Part shown: positions 1-7,394 of the stretch, in pieces
Layout of the letters: every line of letters begins with the position of its first letter
How positions within the stretch are numbered: position 1 is the first letter of the stretch
Notes under the pieces: model-generated
The model's input: only the letters and a program-made list of their open reading frames with translations
Told to the model about the DNA's origin: nothing
Database searches by the model: none
Made by a program: the position numbers and the translations under genes
Assembly: GCA_003024985.2 (NCBI GenBank)
Contig: PXIH01S0021958.1
DNA length: 10,028 bases
Reading direction: 5' to 3' (one strand)
DNA from: Euperipatoides rowelli
Lineage: Eukaryota; Onychophora; Udeonychophora; Euonychophora; Peripatopsidae

Positions 1-560
1 GTTGGATCCTTTATTATTTAATTCTAGCTTTTTTTGAACTTTACTTACTGTATTATTTGACTGTAAGATTCATCTAATTTCTAGCTAATTGTAGAAAAAT
101 CTAGCTGGCTTCTAGCTATATTTGAAAGTATTGCTAGCTAAAGATCTGAGGGAGTTGGCAACACTGCTGTAGAGTAATGGGGCAACTTAAAATGGAGATT
201 TATTTTACTATATTTACTATAAAATCAGGATATGGACAGGTTAAGAATATGTATAAAGAGTCAGAAGTATTCTATAGGCCTATAAATACAGTAAGTACTG
301 ATCCATATTAGCGTTTTTATATAAGGAATAAAAATCTTCTGTTAATAATTTGCTATCTTATGTTTAAAGTCTATTTTTATTATTAATTTCAAATTAGTAT
401 TCAGCAGGCTGGACTTTTATTTTTCCCTATCTGCTAGCTCCTGCAAATGTTTTATCCGTCGTTGTTTTTGCACGTTAACCGACATTTAGGCTACCTCCGA
501 ACGTTACTAANAAATTAAATTTAAAAGCTAATTACTATTATACTTAAAATCTAATGCCCA
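1..560. other. AT-rich non-coding stretch with CTAGCT motifs
   Basis: No coding signal or RNA gene is visible here. The first 140 bases hold four copies of TCTAGCT (23-29, 80-86, 100-106, 111-117) and GCTAGCTA at 133-140, an irregular cluster with no fixed period. An unresolved base (N) sits at 511, so this part of the assembly has at least one ambiguous call. The rest is AT-rich intergenic or intronic sequence in which I see nothing else. Confidence 0.5.
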
Positions 561-563
561 TTC

Positions 564-960
564 ATGCCAATAATTATTTTTAGAAATATTTACTGGTATG
601 CTTGGGCAGTTGGGTGGATTTCACCTCAGTATCTAGATTTTCCCGTGTGCTGGGCATTTCTGTCTGGTAGGCTGCACCTGTCTTCTAGGCCATTGTCCAT
701 CCTTCTTCTTCGCTTTCAGACTATTCTTCTGTTTTTGTTGGTTCCTCTGGTCCTGCTTTCTGCTATCTCTTGTTTTGGTCTCCTTAGTCCTTGTTATCTA
801 CTTGCTAACGGAGATCCGCCATTTTTATTATTGCAGCACATGGTTTGGGTTCGACCGTTTCCCAGTTTTAGAGTTGAGTTCTTTCTTCTGTCATTTATCA
901 TTCATCTGGATACTCTGACCATGGTTTTTTCCCTCATGTCAAAGTTTGTCTAGAATCTCT
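564..960. other. Compositionally distinct pyrimidine-rich block, possible decayed repeat
   Basis: This block is richer in G+C than its surroundings and strongly C/T-biased on the plus strand, so its minus strand is purine-rich like many retroelement coding regions. A plus-strand frame stays open from 564 to 953, but its product is a hydrophobic Leu/Phe/Ser string of the kind produced by translating a CT-rich strand, and it resembles no family I know. The minus strand reads in one frame as an acidic Glu/Thr/Lys-rich stretch (for example PEEPTKTEE, SESEEEGW) interrupted mainly by TAG stops. This suggests an old inactivated open reading frame, perhaps of a retroelement, but no RT, integrase or zinc-knuckle motif could be seen. 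I do not call a gene. Confidence 0.25.
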
Positions 961-1150
961 GCATATTTGATTTGTTACAGTATATCCTGGCTGTCCCTGT
1001 CCAATATCTCGAGTACAACATGGTGCTTTCGTCTTCGTTTTTTTAGAGTTGCTCTAAACTATTTTAATTATAAAACTTACATCTTTTTTTAAACTTTCCC
1101 TGTCTTAAAAACTTCCTTAGAAATACTTCTGCATTGATGTTCCTTATTGT
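961..1150. other. AT-rich non-coding spacer
   Basis: T-rich sequence with no coding signal. It runs up to the presumed 3' end of the minus-strand SINE; an A10 run lies at about 1166-1176, just beyond it. Confidence 0.4.
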
Positions 1151-1385
1151 TTTGTGATTTTTCCACAAAAAAAAAACATACTTTATTGGGAGCCTCTAAG
1201 CATTAGATCCTAGCTGTCTGACGCATGCGCAAATCTCCCTTAGCAAGATGTTCTAAACCAGGGAAAAAATTGTTCCATAACCGGCTCAGCTGGGAATCAA
1301 ACATGTGATATCCCCACCATATGACCTCAACTTGATAGCAGCCAGCATCACTACCAACTGAACCATCAAGTCAGGACAAAAATTT
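1150..1385 (-). mobile_element. tRNA-derived SINE, minus strand
   Basis: Read on the minus strand, this holds an internal RNA polymerase III promoter. The A box is TGGTTCAGTTGG (complement of 1354-1365) followed by TAGTGATGC, very close to the D-arm of a tRNA. The B box is GTTTGATTCCC (complement of 1292-1302). A-to-B spacing is about 60 nt, longer than a tRNA, as expected for an evolved SINE head. The body runs to lower coordinates and ends near a CCCAATAAAGTATG stretch followed by T-rich sequence. Ends are approximate and no target-site duplication was identified. Mobilisation would have depended on a LINE reverse transcriptase supplied in trans. The promoter is clear; the exact length is not. 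Confidence 0.6.
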
Positions 1386-1389
1386 TGTG

Positions 1390-1890
1390 GTTTCCGATGT
1401 TAAGAGCCTACTTAAATTTTTGATGAGGACAATGTGAAGATTTCTCGTTTTTAATAAAAAAAATCCACTGCCCTCTTATAAGATACATATAACCTTGATA
1501 TATATTTCATTCAGTTTTTCAAAATTTAGAATATCTGTCGATTTTACCGTGAATTGGATATCACCAAATTCTAATTTGGAAAGGAGGGGAGGGTGTAATT
1601 GGATACATGGTGTGTGCTGTATTTAGGAGGGTAAAACTGCAAAATATTTCTCATCCTCCAGGTTTAAAGAATTTAGGTAATTTACTGTAATTGAAGCCTT
1701 TAATCACATTACATTTATTAATACATAATTCTAAATGGAAAATAGAGAACTTTACAAGCCTAATCCTTTCTGGATAAGAGTGTCTACTTGCCTTAAATAG
1801 ATGCAAACATAATTTTTACATCACCTTCTAATGGAGTAGTACCTTGAGTGAATAAAACATTTTTAAATGTTTAAATTTTATAAAATTTGC
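1390..1890. other. AT-rich non-coding stretch
   Basis: No ORF, RNA gene or repeat could be supported. A short G-rich run (AAGGAGGGGAGGG, about 1580-1592) is the only compositional oddity. Confidence 0.4.
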
Positions 1891-1900
1891 AGCCAGCCGT

Positions 1901-1964
1901 AAGTTCACCTTGAAGCCATCATGAGAATTTAATGTTTGAAAACTTCACTTCTCAAGGTGAACTT
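1901..1964. repeat. 13-bp perfect inverted repeat with 38-nt loop
   Basis: AAGTTCACCTTGA at 1901-1913 is matched exactly by its reverse complement at 1952-1964. The arms are not simple AT sequence, so the match is unlikely to be chance. Either strand of a transcript could fold into a stem-loop. It may be the end of a small inverted-repeat element or a structural part of a larger repeat that includes the SINE-like piece to its right. Function unknown. Confidence 0.6.
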
Positions 1965-2054
1965 TAGTGCAATGTAAAAATGATTTAATTCCCTGATCTG
2001 AGCAGGAAATGTAAGCACCAATTCTGGAGACAACATTTAGTGGTAATCTCCATT

Positions 2055-2200
2055 TTGTGAGACTCATCCTCATCACCAGATGATGAGGCGTCTAAAGAAG
2101 GAACATGTAGAGCTCCCCCTTATCTGATGTGGGGGACCCTGCTAGGTGAAATAGGGTTCAAAACCTCAGAAACTTCCAGCATCTCACTGTCCAACTTCAA
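2055..2200 (-). mobile_element. SINE-like fragment, minus strand (weak)
   Basis: On the minus strand a possible A box TGGACAGTGAG (complement of 2183-2193) precedes a possible B box GGTTTTGAACC (complement of 2155-2165), but the start-to-start spacing is only about 28 nt, shorter than in a tRNA (about 44). Downstream on the minus strand is a stem-loop with arms CCTCATCA (2068-2075) and TGATGAGG (2081-2088) around CCAGA, with AGAC (2060-2063) and GTCT (2090-2093) able to extend the pairing. The block is richer in G+C than its surroundings, which favours a degenerate repeat. Assignment to a tRNA SINE is tentative. Confidence 0.3.
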
Positions 2201-2665
2201 CCGTGTTTCTCAATCTTGTTATCGCGGCCGCCCGGACCGATGGATAATTTTACGTGGACCGGTAATTATATGAAAATGAATATTATGTTTATTTTTTAAT
2301 AGTAACAGTCACAGTGCAGCAGTAGTGATTGTCTCTAAATGTGAAAATGTTCTTGTTATCGTGTTCTTAGTGCCGTTAATAAAAATTACAATCCCAGTTG
2401 GTAGAGTTATAGCCTATATAAGTGATATTAACTTTGTTAATCATTGTTTACGACTTTATAAAGTGAAGTCGTTAATTTTTTTTTTTTTTATTGATCTACT
2501 TTAATATTAAAACAGCCTTATGTTTATCATTTAATAATAATAACTAGCAATAATAATACCATAATAATAATGTGATATAAAGATATATTTAAAAAAAAAA
2601 AAAAATATGGCTGTTTTCTGTGTACCGGTGAAATTTTTTCATGGACCGGAGATGGTTGACTAATT
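2201..2665. mobile_element. Non-autonomous hAT-like element (degraded)
   Basis: The left edge CCGTGTTTCTCAATC (2201-2215) resembles the CAGTG-TTTCTCAACC type of terminal repeat found in many animal hAT elements. Shortly inside lies CCGGACCGATGG, a spacer, then GTGGACCGG (to 2261). The right edge carries the mirrored arrangement: GTACCGGTGAAATTTTTTC, ATGGACCGGAGATGGTTGA (about 2623-2659). This pairing of CCGG-CC subterminal motifs at both ends with AT-rich DNA between is typical of a deletion derivative or MITE. No transposase coding sequence remains. The outer right terminus after GGTTGA is too diverged to place, and no 8-bp target duplication was found. The interior has A/T runs and imperfect AAT repeats. 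Confidence 0.5.
2531..2572. repeat. Imperfect (AAT)n microsatellite
   Basis: Several short runs of ATA/AAT triplets, broken by AACTAGC and ACC, lie inside the hAT-like element. It is simple sequence; the short open frame on its minus strand is a by-product. Confidence 0.6.
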
Positions 2666-2741
2666 TTTTCTTCAATAGGTGCATTAAAACTTTGTGTATT
2701 GGAAAAATGTTTCAAAACTTAACATTTTGATCAAGTGTCGG

Positions 2742-2933
2742 TTAAGGTAAAGGAGATGGTATTACTACCTGGGACAAACAAGCTAAAGATGAAGGTGAGG
2801 ATATTGAGTGACCCTTATTAAGAGGATCCAAATGTGGCATACACTTATATATGGGTCCTAATAGAGGCAAAACATTAGTCCTACCAACACTAATAACTTT
2901 TCTTATTCCAACTGTCTTCTTAATTCCTTCCAT
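2742..2933 (-). CDS. Small unrecognised open frame (63 codons), doubtful
   Basis: A minus-strand frame opens with ATGG in a reasonable animal start context (ATAACATGG) and runs to TAA, encoding 63 residues. The product is not low-complexity: it begins MEGIKKTVGIRKVISVG and ends in a Ser/Pro-rich tail (SISSPSSL, VIPSPLP). I recognise no domain, signal peptide or membrane segment, and there is no adjacent exon with which it obviously joins. It could be a chance frame, a pseudo-exon or a piece of a decayed repeat. I keep it only because its composition is more protein-like than the other short frames here. Confidence 0.12.
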   Translation of the reverse strand: MEGIKKTVGIRKVISVGRTNVLPLLGPIYKCMPHLDPLNKGHSISSPSSLACLSQVVIPSPLP

Positions 2934-3049
2934 GTTATAAAAAGAATCGAATTGAAGTAGACTGTGGATCTGGAAAAATTAAAAACATTATAAGATTATT
3001 TTGATAATGGCTGCTATAATACATGATTTTTTTTAAAAAACTTAAACTT

Positions 3050-3545
3050 AATTATGTCCCAACCCTAATCCAAATAAGTGAATCAATAATTATGCTCAAA
3101 CCTTAATCCAATTAAGTGAATAATTTTGTCCTAACCTGAAGTCAAATAAGGGATTCAATAACTATGCCCAATCCCTGATCAATCCAAATAAAAGAATCAA
3201 TAATTGTCTTAACCCTAGTCCAAATAAGTGAATTAATAATTGTCTTAACCTTAATCCAAAATAAGTGAATCAATGCTTATGCCCTAACCTTAATTCAAGT
3301 AAGTGAATCAATAACTATGTTCAAACCCAAAGTCAAATAAGTGAATCAATAATTATGCCCAAACCCTAATACACTTAAGTGAATAATTTTGTCCTATCCT
3401 GAAGTCAAATAAGGGAATCAATAACTATGCCCAAATCCTGATCCAAATAAATGAATCAATAATAGTCTTAACCCTATTCCAAATAAGTGAATCAATAATT
3501 ATGTCCTAATGTAAATAAATAATAATTCAAATAAGTGAATTGCTT
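3050..3545. repeat. Minisatellite, ~38-bp monomers with ~263-bp higher-order period
   Basis: About 13 diverged copies of a monomer built on AACCCTAATCCAAATAAGTG plus AATCAATAATTATGCCC lie head to tail. Copies of the (A)ATAAGTGAATCAATAA core start near 3073, 3112, 3145, 3188, 3220, 3259, 3298, 3336, 3374, 3408, 3447, 3482 and 3530, so spacing varies from about 32 to 48 nt. Variants recur in order: a shortened monomer (TTAAGTGAATAATTTTGTCC) at 3112 and 3375, followed each time by CCTGAAGTCAAATAAGGG, ACTATGCCCA and a TAGTCTTAACCCT or TTGTCTTAACCCT form. The offset is about 263 bp, so a block of seven monomers was duplicated as a unit. Many monomers carry CCCTAA, the telomeric hexamer of many animals. 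No coding potential. Confidence 0.85.
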
Positions 3546-3795
3546 ATGCGATTTTTCATTGGTATTTAAAGCTCCACTCAAGTGACCTACATTCAATAAC
3601 AAACTAGATTTTACTAAAAGGTAATATAATATATTAGTCTATTATAGTCTATACAATATGTCTGGTTTATCTGTCTATAACCCAAAGCTGATATTAAGCT
3701 AATTGCTTAGACTTTCGAGTAGTAGAAAAGCCATTGTGCTCTCCAACAAGTCTGCACACAGTAATCACCAGAGTTAGCTTTGCTCTAACACACAA

Positions 3796-4123
3796 GTATA
3801 TTCAAGAGAGTCTAAATCGCGCTTATATAAGTATCATTTTAGTCTATTGCGCATGTACAGTTAAGATAGTTAGCAGCTTTATTTTTGGTATTTAGAGTCC
3901 TAATCTTACCCTAACCCTGAACCCTAATTCCAACTACGTATTAAATTCACTTTTCCCCAACCCTATGATGATAAAGGGGTGAAATAATCTTTTTTGATCG
4001 ATTTCTAGAAGTTTGATCCAATTTTCGGTCAATTTAAGATAATGACAAAAATATATGCGCAGATGTCAAAAACGCGGTAAAATGTATATTATATAAGCGC
4101 ATTTTAGAGTCTCTAGTATATTC
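3796..4123. mobile_element. 312-bp inverted-repeat MITE (hAT type) with 8-bp target duplication
   Basis: The same 8 bases, GTATATTC, occur in direct orientation at 3796-3803 and 4116-4123 and immediately flank an inverted repeat. The left arm (3804-3841) starts AAGAGAGTCTAAATCGCGC; the right arm (4078-4115), read on the minus strand, starts TAGAGACTCTAAAATGCGC. The arms match at about 30 of 38 positions, including an exact GCGCTTATATAA. An 8-bp duplication and a TAGAG-like terminus are hallmarks of hAT-superfamily elements. There is no room for a transposase, so it must have moved using one encoded elsewhere. The interior includes telomere-like CCCTAACCCTGAACCCTAA at 3908-3926. Confidence 0.65.
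3908..3926. repeat. Degenerate telomere-like CCCTAA repeats
   Basis: CCCTAA, CCCTGAA and CCCTAA follow one another, three near-copies of the TTAGGG-type telomere unit read on the opposite strand. They lie inside the inverted-repeat element and resemble the AACCCTAAT start of the nearby minisatellite monomer. Too short to be a functional telomere. Confidence 0.5.
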
Positions 4124-4129
4124 CCACAT

Positions 4130-5190
4130 CTTAATCAAGAGTTGAGAGAACAAGCTTCTCAGACAAAAGATCAGACTGGGTGGAATCAACCGGTGTGCCT
4201 GTACTGGCTAACTCGATATCTGGTTGCTAATGTGAATCATGAAAGCTCCTACGGTATCTAATGACAACTCACAGCATGAAAAATAAAAGTTGAGAAAAAT
4301 ACTAATACTAACTAAAGTCAGAGAAATACGAATGAGGCCTATAAAGGGTTGTACAACATGGAGAATAGATTTCTTTGGCTTAACTTAGGGAAACAATTTT
4401 TTTTAAATCCCCCTTATCTGTGAAAGCCTAGAATTTAAAAATTAAAAGAAATAGACATATATAAAAATTAAACTAAATTAATCACAAAAAAAAAAAAAAA
4501 ATGCATGAAATAAATAGAAAAAACTTCAACTAGCGATCTAGTTTAAACCTACCTATAGTAAGGCATTTATTTTAGAAAATTAAAGTTATTATTTTAGGAC
4601 ATTATTACCGGTACGGTATACGTATTTTGCGAATGCAAATACTATAATATTTAAATGAATAGAAGCTGCTAATAATAAGAATAAAAAAAAAACATTATGA
4701 TAACGATTCCTATGCCAACTCATGTGTCAAATTAAGTAAAATAAAATTAATTAAAAAAATTAATCGACTAAATGCAACCAATATAGGCAAACCTGAATGA
4801 TGGAGAAAAAAAGGGGCAAAGTATGACATATTAAATTGTTCAAAATAAAATCTTAAAATTGACATACTTTCTTTACTGGGTTAACAGATGAAGAGTTCAG
4901 TTTGATAGGAAACACTTGAGTTTGAATACTGTATATTATCAGGAAAATATTAAAGTCCAAATGGAAACAAAATCTGAAAAGTTTTTAAGTCAAGAACAGA
5001 ATTACAGAAAGACATCAGCTAAGGTTGACTGGTATCGGTACTGTTAATGAGACGTCAGGTGCAAGGTAAATATTGTCAGTGGTGCATCACTTCGTAAGCG
5101 CACAAAATGTTGATAGCTGGGAAATTTTCTGTCGCTTTAGAAATTTTTAATTTAAGACATCTGCTTGCACCATAATGAATTAAAACTAAA
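4130..5190. other. AT-rich non-coding stretch
   Basis: I find no supported gene or repeat family in this 1-kb interval. It has an A16 run at about 4485-4500, further A/T runs near 4683-4692 and 4800-4812, and a small palindrome TACCGGTACGGTA at about 4607-4619. 4130-4260 is the least AT-rich part but shows no recognisable motif. Confidence 0.4.
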
Positions 5191-5204
5191 ATTTAGTTGC
5201 CACC

Positions 5205-5523
5205 AAGTCACCGTGGTGCGAGCAGTTTCATAACCGGCCACGGCATGCTTAGGCATATAATAGGATGAAGGTTTGATCCCTGGGCAGCCCCGGTGTGGAA
5301 AGAGAGGAATTTTCTTTCCGCATTATTATGTACAGTACCAGGGTTTTTTTGTACATCTGTTAAAATCTTTCGGATGCCTTCAAAAATGAATTCAAAGGAA
5401 CGGAAAAGGCTGACATAGTAGAATGGTCTAATCAACAAGTGGTGCTGTAGGTACAAGAAAAAAAGAAAGACTGTAAAAATGTCATTTCACCCTTCGGGAT
5501 GAAACATATTTAAAAAAAAAAAA
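5205..5523 (+). mobile_element. tRNA-derived SINE with hairpin and A-rich tail, plus strand
   Basis: The head has a recognisable B box GGTTTGATCCC (5270-5280) and, 56 nt upstream, a diverged A box TGGTGCGAGCAG (from 5214), the Pol III promoter layout of a tRNA-derived SINE. A body of about 200 bp follows. The 3' end has a short hairpin, TTTCA-CCC ... GGG-TGAAA (5485-5504, with one unpaired A), then ACATATTT and an A12 tail ending at 5523. A 3' hairpin followed by a short repeat or A-rich tail is the kind of end recognised by CR1/L2-type LINE machinery. Possible diverged target duplication: TTAGTTGCCA (5193-5202) and TTAGTGGTCA (5524-5533), 8 of 10 matching. The minus-strand frame inside it is not a gene. 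Confidence 0.65.
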
Positions 5524-5533
5524 TTAGTGGTCA

Positions 5534-6015
5534 TTAGGAAAAATTTTGACAAAAACTATTTCACATGTTGGCTAAATTTAGATTTATGATGCATTGTATG
5601 CATAAATAATTTTTTTGTCAGTTACTTTGTTAGCCAATCGAAAAAAATTTTGAGGCCAATTCCATGAAGACAATCATTAGTTTCTGTTGAACAAATGAGA
5701 GAATTGATCAAGAGAAACTAGCAGTAAGATGCAGAAATGAGAAATTAAACATGGAAGACTCAAGCAGGCAGTTAAAAATGGACTGTTTATGTTCTGCTTG
5801 GTTGCTTTTATTTTTGAATAAAAAACAGCTATATCAAAGGTTTATATAATTTATTTAGGATTTTTTTAAATAAAAATAATATGTATACATTTGGAATATG
5901 CTTATTAAGACTGAATTAAGTTGGCATAGTAATTCTGGGAAATTAAAAATAATGGCAGCGTATCATGGTGATGGAATTCTTTTTGTTGATTGAAAACAGC
6001 TCAATAAAGTTTGAT
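5534..6015. other. AT-rich non-coding stretch
   Basis: No gene seen. The only structure noted is an 8-bp inverted repeat, TTGGCTAA (5568-5575) and TTAGCCAA (5630-5637), around a 54-nt spacer containing ATGCATTGTATGCAT. Confidence 0.4.
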
Positions 6016-6019
6016 TATC

Positions 6020-6684
6020 TTAAAGGTCAAATGTAACAGATTTTTTAAATTTTTTTTTTATTATTGATTTTTAAAGATTTATACTAAAAAAAATTTCCAC
6101 CAGAAAAAGAAAAAAAAAAAAGTTATTTACAATTCAATTTTTAAAATAATTGTCTTTAGCTCCTCACTCTTAAAACAACATTGTCCACTTTACACACCAG
6201 GGGAGATATTTTGTGACATCATAGGCTATAAATGAATACAGCTTGATATACTTAACTATAGAATATCTGTATCTTTGACAGCATAAGGCTGGATATCATA
6301 TGGTCTGAATGTTTAAATACTTGTAAAAAATCATAATCAAATTCATCCTTTGTGTTATTATGGTCCAATTTATTTTTTAAATAAAACCAAAATGACCTTT
6401 AATACAGATTGAAAATACCTCTATTTGCATGTTAAATCATTACAAAGAGAACAGCTGTAGAGGCTATTTCATCATCAAATAATCTCAAACCCAAAACAAA
6501 ATGTGAAATCTTCAAATTGTAATCTCAGACTGAGGATAGTAATAGTCTTAATTTTATCTTTAAATAACTTTTTTTTTAATGCATTTTAAATTATTTTTTT
6601 CCAGTGGAATTTTTTTTATAGTAATTATCTTTTAAAATCAATAATAAAAAAAAATTAAAAAAATCCATTACATTTGACCTTTAA
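6020..6684. mobile_element. ~660-bp element with 84-bp terminal inverted repeats flanked by TTAA
   Basis: The first 84 bases (6020-6103) reappear as reverse complement at 6601-6684 with roughly 85% identity by eye. The outermost 17 bases, TTAAAGGTCAAATGTAA, are exact, and the inner ends TTTCCACCAG and TTCCACTGG also match, so the similarity is not merely shared AT runs. Pairing resumes further in at AAAAAGTTATTTA (near 6116-6129 and 6562-6575) after a short length difference. TTAA bounds both ends (6020-6023 and 6681-6684), which would fit a TTAA target duplication with AGGTCAAATG as the element terminus. The ~500-bp interior has no long open frame, so it is non-autonomous. TTAA duplication is typical of piggyBac-type transposases, but the terminus lacks the usual leading CCC, so the superfamily is uncertain. 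Confidence 0.7.
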
Positions 6685-6723
6685 TTATTTGATAGAATGT
6701 GATGAAATAATTAAAGTCACATG
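6671..6723. repeat. Short-loop inverted repeat overlapping the element's right end
   Basis: CTTTAATTATTT (6679-6690) pairs exactly with AAATAATTAAAG (6705-6716) across a 14-nt loop, and pairing extends outward (CATTTGACC with TCACATG) with one bulge and one mismatch. The left arm is the terminal sequence of the adjacent inverted-repeat element, so a third, inverted copy of that terminus lies just outside it. Confidence 0.55.
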
Positions 6724-6729
6724 ACTTAA

Positions 6730-7390
6730 GGTAAAAATAAAACAAATTAGCTGTTATTAAAATGAGCATTGATAATACACTATAAATCATATTATGGAGA
6801 TTAAATGAAACAAGGGAATTTAGTAATATTTACTAAATAAAACATAATTTATGATTTACACAATTTTAAGGCAATTGTTTGGATTTGCCTGGTCCTAAAT
6901 GCAGCTCTGCAAGGTGTGCATAGTTAGATAAACAATTTTTATTTGATCTTTCTCTTTTTTTAAAGAAGACCATGCAGAATCTGACAATAATAATAAAAAA
7001 AATGTCAGGTTATTGTACGTCACTAATTTTTTGAACACTTATTTTAGTCTAAAATAGATGTACAAGAGAATCAATTAGTAGACTTTTGTTTGGCCGGTTG
7101 ATCTTAAAATAACGTCACCCAGCCAATTTAGTCTTAAACATGTATAGTGGTCATAAGTATATACCGCAAGTCAGGCTTGGCTAGTCCCATGGTAGTTAAA
7201 AAAACAGTTAGTAGATTTTTATTTTTGTTTGGTGCCATTTTATATATTTTTTTAAAAATATAATTTGTTATTTAAAAACATTGATGACAAATACAAGCAA
7301 ACACATGGTGTATACATAATTAAAAAATGTAATTATTCCATTTGTTTCACTTTGAATAAATTTTGTAATTTTCTATTTCCCTGTTTATTT
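6730..7390. other. AT-rich non-coding stretch, probably intron upstream of the exon
   Basis: No gene seen. It contains a diverged direct repeat (TTAGTAGACTTTTGTTTGG at about 7077-7095; TTAGTAGATTTTTATTTTTG at about 7208-7227) and a near-inverted pair TTGGCCGG and CCAGCCAA (about 7090-7126). The last 30 bases form a strong pyrimidine tract leading into the splice acceptor at 7393-7394. Confidence 0.4.
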
Positions 7391-7394
7391 TTAG

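Noticed and set aside
830-870. Isolated B-box-like GGTTCGACCG and a splice-acceptor-like TTATTATTGCAG
   Set aside because: No A box in place for the first, and no credible coding exon follows the second.
564-953. Plus-strand 129-codon open frame as a membrane protein
   Set aside because: The Leu/Phe/Ser-rich product follows from a CT-rich strand; no recognisable family, weak start context, and purine-rich minus strand suggests any real coding was on the other strand.
2055-2115. Hammerhead ribozyme (CAGATGATGAGGCGTCTAAAG resembles CTGATGA...GAAA)
   Set aside because: The conserved CTGATGA core is not exact, the GAAAC box is absent and no three-stem fold closes around it; the 8-bp stem-loop explains the similarity.
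2527-2715. Minus-strand 62-codon frame
   Set aside because: Runs through A/T tracts, AAT repeats and the right end of the hAT-like element; low-complexity product.
3050-3545. CRISPR array
   Set aside because: Monomers are contiguous, diverged and lack unique spacers; the DNA is clearly eukaryotic.
3908-3926. True telomere or chromosome end
   Set aside because: Only three degenerate units, inside a bounded inverted-repeat element with ordinary sequence on both sides.
5208-5456. Minus-strand 82-codon frame
   Set aside because: Lies wholly inside the plus-strand SINE and is antisense to it.
7140-7195. tRNA-Asp-like fragment (GTATAGTGGTCATAAGTATATACCGC region)
   Set aside because: Resembles a tRNA D-arm, but there is no B box at the right distance and no acceptor stem.
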